From an uncultured Lachnospiraceae bacterium (GTDB lineage Bacteria > Bacillota > Clostridia > Lachnospirales > Lachnospiraceae): a DNA stretch of 40,300 nt. Under the pieces are notes generated by a model, which ran no database searches, was not told the origin of the DNA, and saw only the letters and a list, made by a program, of their open reading frames with translations. Location: contig CAJUBP010000030.1 in NCBI GenBank assembly GCA_910584585.1, positions 1 through 40,300 of the forward strand, written 5' to 3'. A program made the position numbers and the translations under genes. Positions within the stretch are counted from its first letter, which is position 1. Each line of letters begins with the position of its first letter. Shown piece after piece: positions 16,665-24,328 of this stretch.

Positions 16665-17606
16665 ATGAAAAAATATGGTTTTGGCGTAGATATCGGAGGC
16701 ACCACCTGCAAAATCGGCCTGTTTGAAACGACAGGAAACCTTGCGGAAAAATGGGAAATTCCCACAGACATCAAAGAAGGGGGAAAGAATATCCTTTCGG
16801 ATATTGCAGATTCTTTACATAACAAAATGGCGGAACGGGGAATTGGCAAAGAAGAGGTGGAAGGAATCGGCATCGGTCTTCCGGGGCCGGTGCAGCCGGA
16901 CGGCAGCGTGTCCGTATGCGTAAATCTTGGCTGGAAAGAGAAGAATATTCCCCGGGAAATGGGGGAACTGATGGATGGAATCCAGGTGAAAGCCGGAAAT
17001 GACGCCAATGTGGCGGCCCTTGGAGAAATGTGGCAGGGCGGCGGCAAAGGCTGCAGGAGCATCGTGATGGTGACCCTTGGCACAGGCGTTGGCGGAGGCA
17101 TAATTGTGGATGAGAAGATTGTGGCAGGCACTCACGGAGCAGGCGGGGAAATCGGCCATATTACGGTAAATCCCCATGAGAGCATTCCCTGCAACTGCGG
17201 CAGAAGGGGATGCCTGGAGCAATATTGTTCTGCAACCGGAATCGTCCGTCTTGCGAAAGAGGCATTGGGGCAGGAGCACGAAACATCTGTTTTGGATACG
17301 GCAGAGGAAGTTTCCGCTAAGGCGGTGTTTGACGCGTATAAAGACAAGGACAAGCTGGCGGAGCAGATTGTAGACAAATTCGCCCGCATTTTGGGAAGGG
17401 GACTGAGCAATATTGCCTGTGTGGCTGACCCGGAAGTCTTTGTCATCGGCGGCGGCGTGTCGAAGGCGGGGGAAGTGTTGATTCAGGCAGTGAGGAAATA
17501 TTTTCGCGAAGCAGCTTTTCCTTCCTGCGCAGAAACCAGGTTTGAACTGGCGTCTCTGGGAAATGACGCAGGGATGTATGGCTGTGTGAAGCTGATTCTG
17601 GATTAG
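16665..17606 (+). CDS. ROK-family sugar kinase (glucokinase-like)
   Basis: 313 aa. An N-terminal phosphate loop DIGGTTCKIG is at about 9-18 and the catalytic aspartate Asp113 in GNDANVAALGE. His165 in GEIGH and the zinc cluster CNCGRRGC (Cys176, 178, 183) complete the ROK signature. The acidic catalytic residue and EIGH favour a hexokinase activity such as glucokinase over a transcriptional repressor, and there is no N-terminal HTH. An ATG at 16644 is in frame, but AAGGAG lies inside that extension, 7-9 nt before the ATG at 16665. It lies directly after the toxin gene, probably by chance. Confidence 0.92.
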   Translation: MKKYGFGVDIGGTTCKIGLFETTGNLAEKWEIPTDIKEGGKNILSDIADSLHNKMAERGIGKEEVEGIGIGLPGPVQPDGSVSVCVNLGWKEKNIPREMGELMDGIQVKAGNDANVAALGEMWQGGGKGCRSIVMVTLGTGVGGGIIVDEKIVAGTHGAGGEIGHITVNPHESIPCNCGRRGCLEQYCSATGIVRLAKEALGQEHETSVLDTAEEVSAKAVFDAYKDKDKLAEQIVDKFARILGRGLSNIACVADPEVFVIGGGVSKAGEVLIQAVRKYFREAAFPSCAETRFELASLGNDAGMYGCVKLILD

Positions 17607-17625
17607 AGAGAACTTTTAATATGTG

Positions 17626-17696
17626 AATACGGACGGAAAGTCAGGATGCCCAGTTTGCGTGCCAAAGGGGCATCCTGACTTTCCTGTGTATCGAAA
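17626..17696 (+). repeat. Constant-flank hairpin repeat, copy B
   Basis: A perfect 17-bp stem (17635-17651 with 17668-17684) encloses a 16-nt loop. In the sense of the ROK kinase gene (stop at 17606) it reads ATACGGACGGAAA, stem, loop, stem, TTTCCTGTGTATCGAAAA, the same boundaries as copy A. The inner 29 bases match copy A at 26 positions, but inverted relative to the flanks. Confidence 0.85.
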
Positions 17697-17746
17697 ATTA
17701 GAAAGTAAGAGCTTTGAGAAGAATCACGGCACAAGACCAAAATATA

Positions 17747-17851
17747 GGGGCTGTCGGCAAATGGGATTTGCACACAATATATAGTTATGAAACTCAGCAA
17801 TTCATATTCATAGCTCTATATTGTGGAAATTCACCATTTCCCGGCAGCCCC
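17747..17851. repeat. 105-nt imperfect foldback, MITE-like
   Basis: Terminal arms GGGGCTGTCGGCAAATGG (17747-17764) and CCATTTCCCGGCAGCCCC (17834-17851) pair over 18 positions with one mismatch and one wobble. Inside, CACAATATATAG and CTATATTGTG pair again, as do TATGAA and TTCATA, giving nearly one continuous hairpin. The GGGGCTGTCGG terminus resembles transposon ends, suggesting a miniature element. I see no clear target-site duplication. Confidence 0.55.
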
Positions 17852-17916
17852 TTGGTTATCATATTTAGAAATAGATTCAGAAGCATATGCCGTGAAACCA
17901 AACCGGGGAATTACAC

Positions 17917-19713
17917 TTATTTTTTCAGCGGCCTGGCAATCATTGTGATATGGCCTTCTTTGTAATAAGTGCGCAATGGTTTCTCCAGACGGTAGCCGTC
18001 TCCGTAGTACATGGAGACGTGGTAGATATTCCGGTATCTGCCGTTGCTTCCCCGGCGCATCCGGTAGAAAATCAAATCTCCCGGCAGGAGCTTGGAAGCG
18101 TCAAGTCCTTTATAGGAAATAACCTTGCCGGTTCTTTCCAGATGAGCGGCCATGGAGGCTGCCGTAGGCGCCCAGGAGGGGCTGCCTCCCAATAGTCCGG
18201 AATCACATCCGTAAGCCCGGAATACCAAAGAACTGCAGTCATAATACCCGGAGGACATGCGCCTTCCCTGGCTGTAAGAAGAACTGTACATTATCTTGTA
18301 GCCGGTTTTGCATGCCTGCAGGGCGCGTTTGGAGGCGACATCCACATGGAAGCGGAATGATACGCCGTCTGCTTTTATGATGATATCTGTGCTTCCGGCG
18401 GAGCGGGCGGTAATCCTGCCGGACTTGTCCACTTTTGCCACAGAGCTTTTCTTGGATTTGTATGTAATCTTGCTTTTGGAGGATACGCCTGTCAGAGGAA
18501 CCTTCATTTTCTTACCAACAGCCAGCAGTTTGGAGGTTGAGGTTAACTGCGGGTTCGTGACAATCAGCTGGTGCTTAATGGTTTTTCCGTCTACTTCAGC
18601 GATAATCGTTGTCTTTCCAGCAATATTATTGGCGGTTACAGTGCCGTCCTGCTCAATGGAGGCCAGAGAAGATTTTTTCACTTTCCATTTCACGGTGCTG
18701 AAAGCGTTTGTGCCGGTAAGTTTGATTTTCTGTTTTTTCCCAAGGGACAATACCGTGCTGGAAGATTTTATCTCAGGGTCTGAAATTCTCACCGTAGTGG
18801 GAAAGGCCGATGAAGTGCCGTCGGAATAATTGACCGTGGCTGTGATCTCGGCGGTTCCAGGCTGTTTGCCGGTGACAACTCCGCTGGTTGGGCCGACGCT
18901 GGCAATCTGGGGATTAGACGAGGCCCAGGAAGTATTGATAATAGAGGAATCCGGCTTCTCAATGTTTTCCAGTGAAAAAGCTTTGGTGGTTTCCACTGCC
19001 ATGGACACCTGCTGCTGATCGATGCCCTTCTCCAGCACCTGAACGGTGCAGGTGCCTTTGCTGGTTATTTTCTGATTATTTTCCCGGGAAGTGCAGACAG
19101 CTTCTAAGGTTACAGTTCCGGGATTTTCCGCAGTAATTTTGCATTTATTTCCGGAGCTGGCAATGTCAACCACCTCAGAAGAGGGATCCGCCAGACGGAA
19201 AGAAACAGAATCTTCTTTGGAAACATTGCTCAGATACAAGGTTGCGCTGCCGCCGAGAATCAGGATCTGTGATTCACGGTTCAGCTTATGGGGATTTTTC
19301 CGGACAGTCACTTCACAGGAAGCCTTTACGCCGGGCCGGGAAGCTGTGATGGTTGCGGTTCCGGGATTTTTGCCGGTGACGATACCCTCCTGGCTGACTG
19401 CCGCAATTTTTGATTTGGATGATTTCCAGGTAACTTTACCGGAAGATTTGCCGGATGCTTTCAAGCGATATGTATTTTCTGTATATATGGTAATATTTGT
19501 TTTGTTTAATTTCAGGGAAGCTGGCTTTGCAGCTTTGCTGTTGGATGTAACAGTCAGGGCTTGTGTGCTGCTGTCAGCGGGTTTGACGCTTGCAGTGACT
19601 GCTGCGCCGGAAGCTTCTGAAGGGGAAATCAGGGGAGCTGCCGATGAAGTGAAAGGCGTTTCCAAGAAAAGCAGACAGCCCAGCGCAAGTGCGAAAAGTT
19701 TCTGAGATTTCAT
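17917..19713 (-). CDS. Secreted Ig-like (BIG2) repeat protein with NlpC/P60 hydrolase domain
   Basis: 598 aa. The signal peptide (about 1-25, MKSQKLFALALGCLLFLETP then an Ala-rich site) indicates export. About five Ig-like BIG2-type domains follow (roughly 60-470), recognisable by repeated phrases such as VSQEGIVTGKNPGTATITA and VDKSGRITARSAGSTDIII. The C-terminal 130 residues are an NlpC/P60 peptidase with Cys493 (YYDCSSLVF) and His565 (IYHVSMYYGDG), so it probably cuts peptidoglycan stem peptides. There is no sortase motif. The start at 19713 has AGGAGG 10 nt upstream; the ATG at 19720-19722 is too close to it. The promoter is TTGAAA-17-TATTAT. Confidence 0.9.
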   Translation of the reverse strand: MKSQKLFALALGCLLFLETPFTSSAAPLISPSEASGAAVTASVKPADSSTQALTVTSNSKAAKPASLKLNKTNITIYTENTYRLKASGKSSGKVTWKSSKSKIAAVSQEGIVTGKNPGTATITASRPGVKASCEVTVRKNPHKLNRESQILILGGSATLYLSNVSKEDSVSFRLADPSSEVVDIASSGNKCKITAENPGTVTLEAVCTSRENNQKITSKGTCTVQVLEKGIDQQQVSMAVETTKAFSLENIEKPDSSIINTSWASSNPQIASVGPTSGVVTGKQPGTAEITATVNYSDGTSSAFPTTVRISDPEIKSSSTVLSLGKKQKIKLTGTNAFSTVKWKVKKSSLASIEQDGTVTANNIAGKTTIIAEVDGKTIKHQLIVTNPQLTSTSKLLAVGKKMKVPLTGVSSKSKITYKSKKSSVAKVDKSGRITARSAGSTDIIIKADGVSFRFHVDVASKRALQACKTGYKIMYSSSYSQGRRMSSGYYDCSSLVFRAYGCDSGLLGGSPSWAPTAASMAAHLERTGKVISYKGLDASKLLPGDLIFYRMRRGSNGRYRNIYHVSMYYGDGYRLEKPLRTYYKEGHITMIARPLKK

Positions 19714-19780
19714 TTGTAACATGCCTCCTGTAAATTAAAATTAAATTGCTGTTTCAGTTCAAAGTTGATTTCCGATTAAT

Positions 19781-19809
19781 ATAATAATCTCTTTTTTTCT
19801 GAGTTTCAA
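19781..19809 (-). promoter_or_regulatory. Promoter of the BIG2/NlpC-P60 gene
   Basis: On the minus strand TTGAAA (19809-19804) is followed after 17 bp by TATTAT (19786-19781), about 68 bases before the start codon. Confidence 0.55.
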
Positions 19810-19988
19810 GATTTTTGAGAAAAAAATTTAAAAAATCTGTAATAAATTTGATATAATAATAACACAAGCTGTCCCAAAAAGAATCAGGAAAATTATGGAG
19901 ATAGCTCAGGACTTGTGGTATGATAGGCCATAACAGAATTTGTTTCTTATAAAATCTATATTTTTACGGAATGATAGGAGTGTATGAA

Positions 19989-20636
19989 ATGGATGAGAAA
20001 AAGAAAAATCTGTTCAGCACAGTGGTGGTGTCGGTGATGGCGGTTATTTTTATTGCAGTTGCGGTTTTGATACTGTTTGTGCCCAGGATTGAGGTAAAAG
20101 ACATCTGTTATTTCATCTGCGGATTTGTGGTGGTGCTGGGAATTTACATGATTGTCCGCTATTTTATGTCGGCTGGCTATGAAAGGCTGAATGAATACGG
20201 GTTTTCAGAAGGCGTGTTATTTGTGCTGCTGGGAATCTGCGGGCTGGTAAGCGCGGAACGGATTGCGGCTTCTTTTTTAACGGCCCTGGGGCTTTTGCTG
20301 CTTTTATCAGGCGTCATTAAGCTCCAGTACGCCCTTGATTTGAAATGCATGGAGGATAAGGCGTGGGCAGGATTTTTTGCAGTTACCGTTCTTCTGCTGG
20401 GCTTTAGTGTTTCTGTGATATTAAAGCCCTTTGAAGATATGGAATTTTTTCAAAATTATACGGCCGGTATTCTGCTTGCAGACGGAATCGTGGAAATCGT
20501 CAATATCCTGTACCTGAATTTCAGGATTAAGACTTACCGGCAGAGAGGGGAAAAACATCAGGATCTTCCTGAATTGCATGAAACAGAAAAAGAGGAAAAT
20601 TTCTCAGAGCAGGCAGATGAAGAAAATGATAAATAA
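19989..20636 (+). CDS. DUF308/HdeD-like integral membrane protein
   Basis: 215 aa. Five or six hydrophobic segments lie between about 8 and 170, for example VVVSVMAVIFIAVAVLILFV and IAASFLTALGLLLLLSGVI. A charged cytoplasmic tail (about 180-215) is rich in Glu and Lys. The pattern of paired short helices resembles the DUF308/HdeD group, whose role in most bacteria is unknown. The ATG at 19971 lies upstream of the Shine-Dalgarno; AGGAG sits 8 nt before the ATG at 19989, so I use that. A TATAAT at 19852-19857 could be its -10, with a poor -35. Confidence 0.75.
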   Translation: MDEKKKNLFSTVVVSVMAVIFIAVAVLILFVPRIEVKDICYFICGFVVVLGIYMIVRYFMSAGYERLNEYGFSEGVLFVLLGICGLVSAERIAASFLTALGLLLLLSGVIKLQYALDLKCMEDKAWAGFFAVTVLLLGFSVSVILKPFEDMEFFQNYTAGILLADGIVEIVNILYLNFRIKTYRQRGEKHQDLPELHETEKEENFSEQADEENDK

Positions 20637-20690
20637 TGCCGATGTTGTAATTATCTGACAACTACACGACAAATTGCGGTATTTTTCATC

Positions 20691-20719
20691 TTGCTTTTTT
20701 ATGCTGATGATCATATAAT
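20691..20719 (+). promoter_or_regulatory. Promoter of nrdDG
   Basis: TTGCTT (20691-20696), a 17-bp spacer, and a perfect TATAAT (20714-20719), 68 bases before the nrdD start codon. Confidence 0.65.
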
Positions 20720-20722
20720 GGG

Positions 20723-20769
20723 AGAGCACATGTAGTGCCGGAGAAAATGAAAAATACTATATTTAGTTG
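20723..20769 (+). promoter_or_regulatory. Candidate NrdR box pair
   Basis: Two 16-mers start exactly 31 bp apart: 20723-20738 (10 of 16 to ACACWATATATWGTGT) and 20754-20769 (12 of 16, core ATACTATATTTAG). The 31-32 bp period is the known spacing of paired NrdR boxes. They sit just downstream of the -10, a position fit for repression. The first box is weak, so this is tentative. Confidence 0.45.
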
Positions 20770-20786
20770 TTTTTGGAGGATTCGGA

Positions 20787-22949
20787 ATGAAAATCATCAA
20801 GAGAAGCGGGAAAGAAGCAGGGTTTGACGCCAGCAAGATTATTGACGCGGTGAATAAGGCAAACAAAGAAGTGACGGAAAGCGACAGACTGACCAAAGAG
20901 CAGGTGGAGGCCATTGCGGAACGGATTTCCGGCTTTTGTGAGACCATGGAGCGGATCTATAACGTGGAAGAGATTCAGGACATGGTGGAAAATGAGATTA
21001 TGGCTTACAAGGCATATGAAGTTGCCAGAAAATATATCACTTATCGTTACAAACGGGCTCTGGTGCGCAAGTCCAATTCTACAGATCAGCAGATTTTAAG
21101 CCTGATTGAATGCAATAATGAAGAAATCAAGCAGGAAAATTCCAATAAAAATCCTGTGGTAAACAGTGTGCAGCGGGATTATATGGCCGGGGAAGTCAGC
21201 AAGGACATTACCAAGCGGTTTCTGCTGCCGGAAAAGGTGGTGCGGGCCCATGAGGAGGGCGTGATTCATTTTCACGACTCCGACTATTTTGCCCAGCACA
21301 TGCACAATTGCTGCCTGGTGAATTTAGAGGACATGCTGCAGAACGGAACGGTGATCAGTGAGACTATGATTGAGCGGCCCAAGAGTTTTTCCACAGCATG
21401 CAATATCGCCACCCAGGCTATCGCTCAGATTGCCAGCTCTCAGTACGGCGGCCAGAGCATTACGCTGTCCCATCTGGCGCCCTTTGTGGACGTCAGCCGG
21501 AAGAAGTTAAGGAAAATGGTGCAGCGGGAATTTCAGGCAGCCAAGCTTCCCTTAGATGAGGCAAAGATCAACGAGGTGGCCGAAATGCGCGTCAAGGAGG
21601 AGATCCGCCGGGGCGTTCAGATGATACAATATCAGGTCATTACCCTGATGACCACCAACGGGCAGGCGCCTTTTGTTACGGTATTTATGTATCTGAATGA
21701 AGTGGAGGAAGGCCGGACCAGAGACGATTTGGCGCTGGTAATCAAAGAAATGCTTCTGCAGCGGATGCAGGGCGTGAAAAATGAAAAGGGCGTCTATATT
21801 ACGCCGGCGTTTCCCAAGCTGATTTATGTGCTGGAAGAAAATAATATCCGGGAGGGGACCCCTTACTGGGAACTGACCCGTTTAGCGGCAAAATGCACGG
21901 CAAAACGCATGGTGCCGGATTATATTTCAGAAAAAGTCATGAAAGAAAATAAACAGGGCAATTGCTACCCCTGTATGGGCTGCCGTTCGTTTTTAACAGT
22001 TTATCATGATGAACAGGGAAAACCGAAATTTTACGGGCGGTTTAATCAGGGGGTTGTAACCTTGAACTTAGTGGACGCGGCGTGTTCTTCCGAGAAAGAC
22101 ATGGATAAATTCTGGGCAATCTTAGAAGAACGGATGGAATTGTGCAAAGAAGCGCTGATGCTCCGCCACAACCGGCTGAAAGGAACGCCCTCAGATGTGG
22201 CTCCGATCCTGTGGCAGTACGGGGCTCTGGCCCGGCTGAAAAAGGGAGAGGTGATTGATAAGCTGCTATACGGCGGATATTCCACGATTTCTTTGGGATA
22301 TGCAGGGCTCTGCGAATGCACCCGGTATATGACAGGCAAATCCCATACCGATCCGGAAGCGACGCCTTTTGCGCTGGAAGTGATGGAACGTTTGAACCAG
22401 GCCTGCAAAAAATGGGAAGAGGAAACAAATATTGCTTTCAGTCTCTATGGAACACCCCTGGAATCCACCACTTATAAATTTGCAAAATGTCTGCAGCGGC
22501 GGTTTGGAATTATAGAGGGAGTGACCGATAAAAATTATATCACCAACAGCTATCACGTTCATGTGACTGAAGAAATAGACGCGTTCCGTAAATTGTCCTT
22601 TGAGGCCCAGTTTCAGAAATTGTCCCCCGGCGGCGCGGTGAGTTATGTGGAAGTGCCGGATATGCAGGGAAATCTGGAAGCGGTGCTAACGGTAATGCAG
22701 CATATTTACGATAATATCATGTACGGAGAGCTGAACACGAAAAGCGATTACTGCCAGGTATGCGGGTATGAAGGAGAGATCAAAATTGTCTCAGACAAAG
22801 ACGGCAAGTTAGTGTGGGAATGCCCCAATTGCCAGAATCGGGATGAGGATAAGATGAATGTCGCCCGAAGGACCTGCGGCTACATCGGCACGCAGTTCTG
22901 GAACCAGGGAAGGACCCAGGAGATCCAGGAAAGAGTGCTTCATTTATAG
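20787..22949 (+). CDS. nrdD: Anaerobic ribonucleoside-triphosphate reductase
   Basis: Class III enzyme making deoxyribonucleotides from ribonucleoside triphosphates without oxygen. The 720-aa protein begins with an ATP-cone allosteric domain (about 1-95). The ten-stranded barrel core follows. The C-terminal zinc site is Cys656, Cys659, Cys679 and Cys682. The glycyl-radical loop is RRTCGYIGTQFWNQ, radical glycine Gly698. GGAGGATTCGG precedes the ATG. The activase nrdG starts 12 bases after the stop. The promoter carries possible NrdR boxes. Confidence 0.97.
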   Translation: MKIIKRSGKEAGFDASKIIDAVNKANKEVTESDRLTKEQVEAIAERISGFCETMERIYNVEEIQDMVENEIMAYKAYEVARKYITYRYKRALVRKSNSTDQQILSLIECNNEEIKQENSNKNPVVNSVQRDYMAGEVSKDITKRFLLPEKVVRAHEEGVIHFHDSDYFAQHMHNCCLVNLEDMLQNGTVISETMIERPKSFSTACNIATQAIAQIASSQYGGQSITLSHLAPFVDVSRKKLRKMVQREFQAAKLPLDEAKINEVAEMRVKEEIRRGVQMIQYQVITLMTTNGQAPFVTVFMYLNEVEEGRTRDDLALVIKEMLLQRMQGVKNEKGVYITPAFPKLIYVLEENNIREGTPYWELTRLAAKCTAKRMVPDYISEKVMKENKQGNCYPCMGCRSFLTVYHDEQGKPKFYGRFNQGVVTLNLVDAACSSEKDMDKFWAILEERMELCKEALMLRHNRLKGTPSDVAPILWQYGALARLKKGEVIDKLLYGGYSTISLGYAGLCECTRYMTGKSHTDPEATPFALEVMERLNQACKKWEEETNIAFSLYGTPLESTTYKFAKCLQRRFGIIEGVTDKNYITNSYHVHVTEEIDAFRKLSFEAQFQKLSPGGAVSYVEVPDMQGNLEAVLTVMQHIYDNIMYGELNTKSDYCQVCGYEGEIKIVSDKDGKLVWECPNCQNRDEDKMNVARRTCGYIGTQFWNQGRTQEIQERVLHL

Positions 22950-22961
22950 AGTGAGACAGTT

Positions 22962-23501
22962 ATGAATTACGGTGAAATTAAAAAAACAGATATTGCCAAC
23001 GGCGAAGGCGTGCGCGTTTCCCTTTTTGTCTCCGGATGCACCCATCACTGCAAGGGCTGCTTCAACAGCGAGACCTGGGACTTTGGCTTTGGAAAAGAAT
23101 TTACCCATGAGACTGAAAATGAACTATTGGAATTGCTAAAGCCAGCCTACATTGCAGGACTGTCACTGCTGGGGGGAGAACCCATGGAACCGGAGAATCA
23201 GAGAGCGCTGCTTCCTTTCCTGCGGCGGGTGAAAGAAATATACCCCGGGAAGACCATCTGGTGCTATACCGGATACCTATTTGACCGGGACCTGCAGGGA
23301 GAGGGCAGAGCAGTATGCGAGGTCACAGAAGAATTGCTTTCATACCTGGATATCCTGGTGGACGGAGAGTTTGTGCAGGCGAAGAAAAATATCTCTTTGC
23401 GTTTTCGGGGTTCGGAGAATCAGAGAATCATTGATGTAAAGAAAAGCCTGGAAGAAGGGAAAACCGTACAGGCTATAGATTTTTCTGAAAGCGTTCTATA
23501 A
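22962..23501 (+). CDS. nrdG: Anaerobic ribonucleotide reductase-activating protein
   Basis: Radical SAM enzyme that generates the glycyl radical on NrdD. In the 179 residues the [4Fe-4S] motif CTHHCKGC (Cys26, Cys30, Cys33) is near the N-terminus, followed by FNSETWDF typical of NrdG and the SAM-binding glycine segment LSLLGGEPME. The length is normal. It is co-transcribed with nrdD (12-base gap). A weak hairpin (CAGGAT / ATCCTG, 23539-23560) follows the stop and may be a worn copy of the hairpin repeat family. Confidence 0.96.
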   Translation: MNYGEIKKTDIANGEGVRVSLFVSGCTHHCKGCFNSETWDFGFGKEFTHETENELLELLKPAYIAGLSLLGGEPMEPENQRALLPFLRRVKEIYPGKTIWCYTGYLFDRDLQGEGRAVCEVTEELLSYLDILVDGEFVQAKKNISLRFRGSENQRIIDVKKSLEEGKTVQAIDFSESVL

Positions 23502-23659
23502 TACATTTCAGCGCTGCGGCCAACTTAAATACTGCAGGCAGGATGGGGACGGCAATCCTGACTTGTGTAGGTTTATTATAAAAATTTTAAGATTTTTTTA
23601 ATAAAAGATGAAAGACAGAAAAATACAGAAAAGATAAAATAGAGGAATACCAGTCAGTT

Positions 23660-24046
23660 ATGGAGTATAATCACAAACAGAATCAAAATAAGTATTTTAA
23701 AATCGTTTTAGTCAGAATCAGCACCGATGAATATATCATTTTGAAAGGGCCCGAAGAGGAAAAACTCCTGGCCGGAATCCTGCAGGATGATTACAATACC
23801 ACAAGATATGAGAAGATGATTCAATTGTTGGCAGACGAGGTTGTACAGAAAGAATATCGGGAAGAGTTTTCTTCCATATTTTCAATGGAAAATATGATAA
23901 AGGAATTTGAAGGAGGGAAAACCATGGTGGAATATTCTTATATCCGTGACGTAGGAGATGAGAAGAAAATGGTAAATACCAAAGTCTACCCCCGCTTAAA
24001 AAAAGAAAACCGACTGGAAGAATTTATGGTATATGTTTTATCATGA
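23660..24046 (+). CDS. Unknown 128-aa protein, sensor-domain-like
   Basis: I cannot name this gene. The protein starts with a Gln/Asn-rich stretch, then YFKIVLVRISTDEYIIL. A central helical part follows (QLLADEVVQKEYREEFSSIF). It ends in a segment (VEYSYIRDVGDEKKMVNTKV) that resembles the small extracytoplasmic or PAS-like input modules fused to GGDEF and other signalling domains in gut Clostridia. Here it stands alone, so it could be a remnant or a stand-alone sensor. The ribosome site (GAGGAA) is about 13 nt from the ATG, weak. Its TGA overlaps the ATG of a 15-codon micro-ORF in the repeat array that follows. Confidence 0.55.
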   Translation: MEYNHKQNQNKYFKIVLVRISTDEYIILKGPEEEKLLAGILQDDYNTTRYEKMIQLLADEVVQKEYREEFSSIFSMENMIKEFEGGKTMVEYSYIRDVGDEKKMVNTKVYPRLKKENRLEEFMVYVLS

Positions 24047-24293
24047 GGAGGGACCCAGCCGCCAAAGTCCTGACGTATAAAAAGAGCTGAACCGGCTGGG
24101 AGGAGTCCTGATGTTTCTCTTGAGGCCCCAAGCATCAAAGTCCTGACATCTAAAAAGAGCAGAACCCGGCTGGGAGGAGCCCTGATGTTTATCATGAGGA
24201 GGGACCCAGCCGCCAAAAGTTCCAATTCCCAGAAAAGAAAAATCCGGCTGGGAGGAGCCCTGATGATTCTCTTGAGGCCCCTAAAAATTCACC
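24038..24293 (+). repeat. Three tandem ~75-nt units carrying ribosome site and ATG
   Basis: Units start at 24038, 24113 and 24187, with a fourth half-unit at 24266. Each contains CCGGCTGGGAGGAG, then T or C, then CCTGATG, i.e. a strong Shine-Dalgarno, 5 nt, and ATG. Units 1 and 3 begin with TTTATCATGAGGAGGGACCC and can pair CCCAGCCG with CGGCTGGG. Units 2 and 4 begin with TTCTCTTGAGGCCCC. The array fills the gap before the L,D-transpeptidase gene and encodes micro-ORFs at 24043-24090 and 24111-24146. Confidence 0.8.
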
Positions 24294-24328
24294 ATAACAA
24301 CCCAAGCCAGCCGAAAGGAGGAATGCAT

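Larger units (their letters stand above)
17607..17916. other. Gene-free stretch with two hairpin elements
   Basis: These 310 bases between convergent genes hold hairpin repeat copy B (17626-17696) and a separate 105-nt foldback (17747-17851). No gene is recognisable. Confidence 0.7.

Noticed and set aside
16592..17131. 179-codon open frame antisense to the ROK kinase gene
   Set aside because: It is a shadow of a strongly recognised gene, with no ribosome site and proline/serine-rich composition typical of antisense frames.
24185..24328. Long N-terminus of the L,D-transpeptidase as the main start
   Set aside because: The extension is the tandem repeat itself; the best ribosome site and the normal membrane anchor fit 24329. 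It is kept as a finding, not as the primary start.
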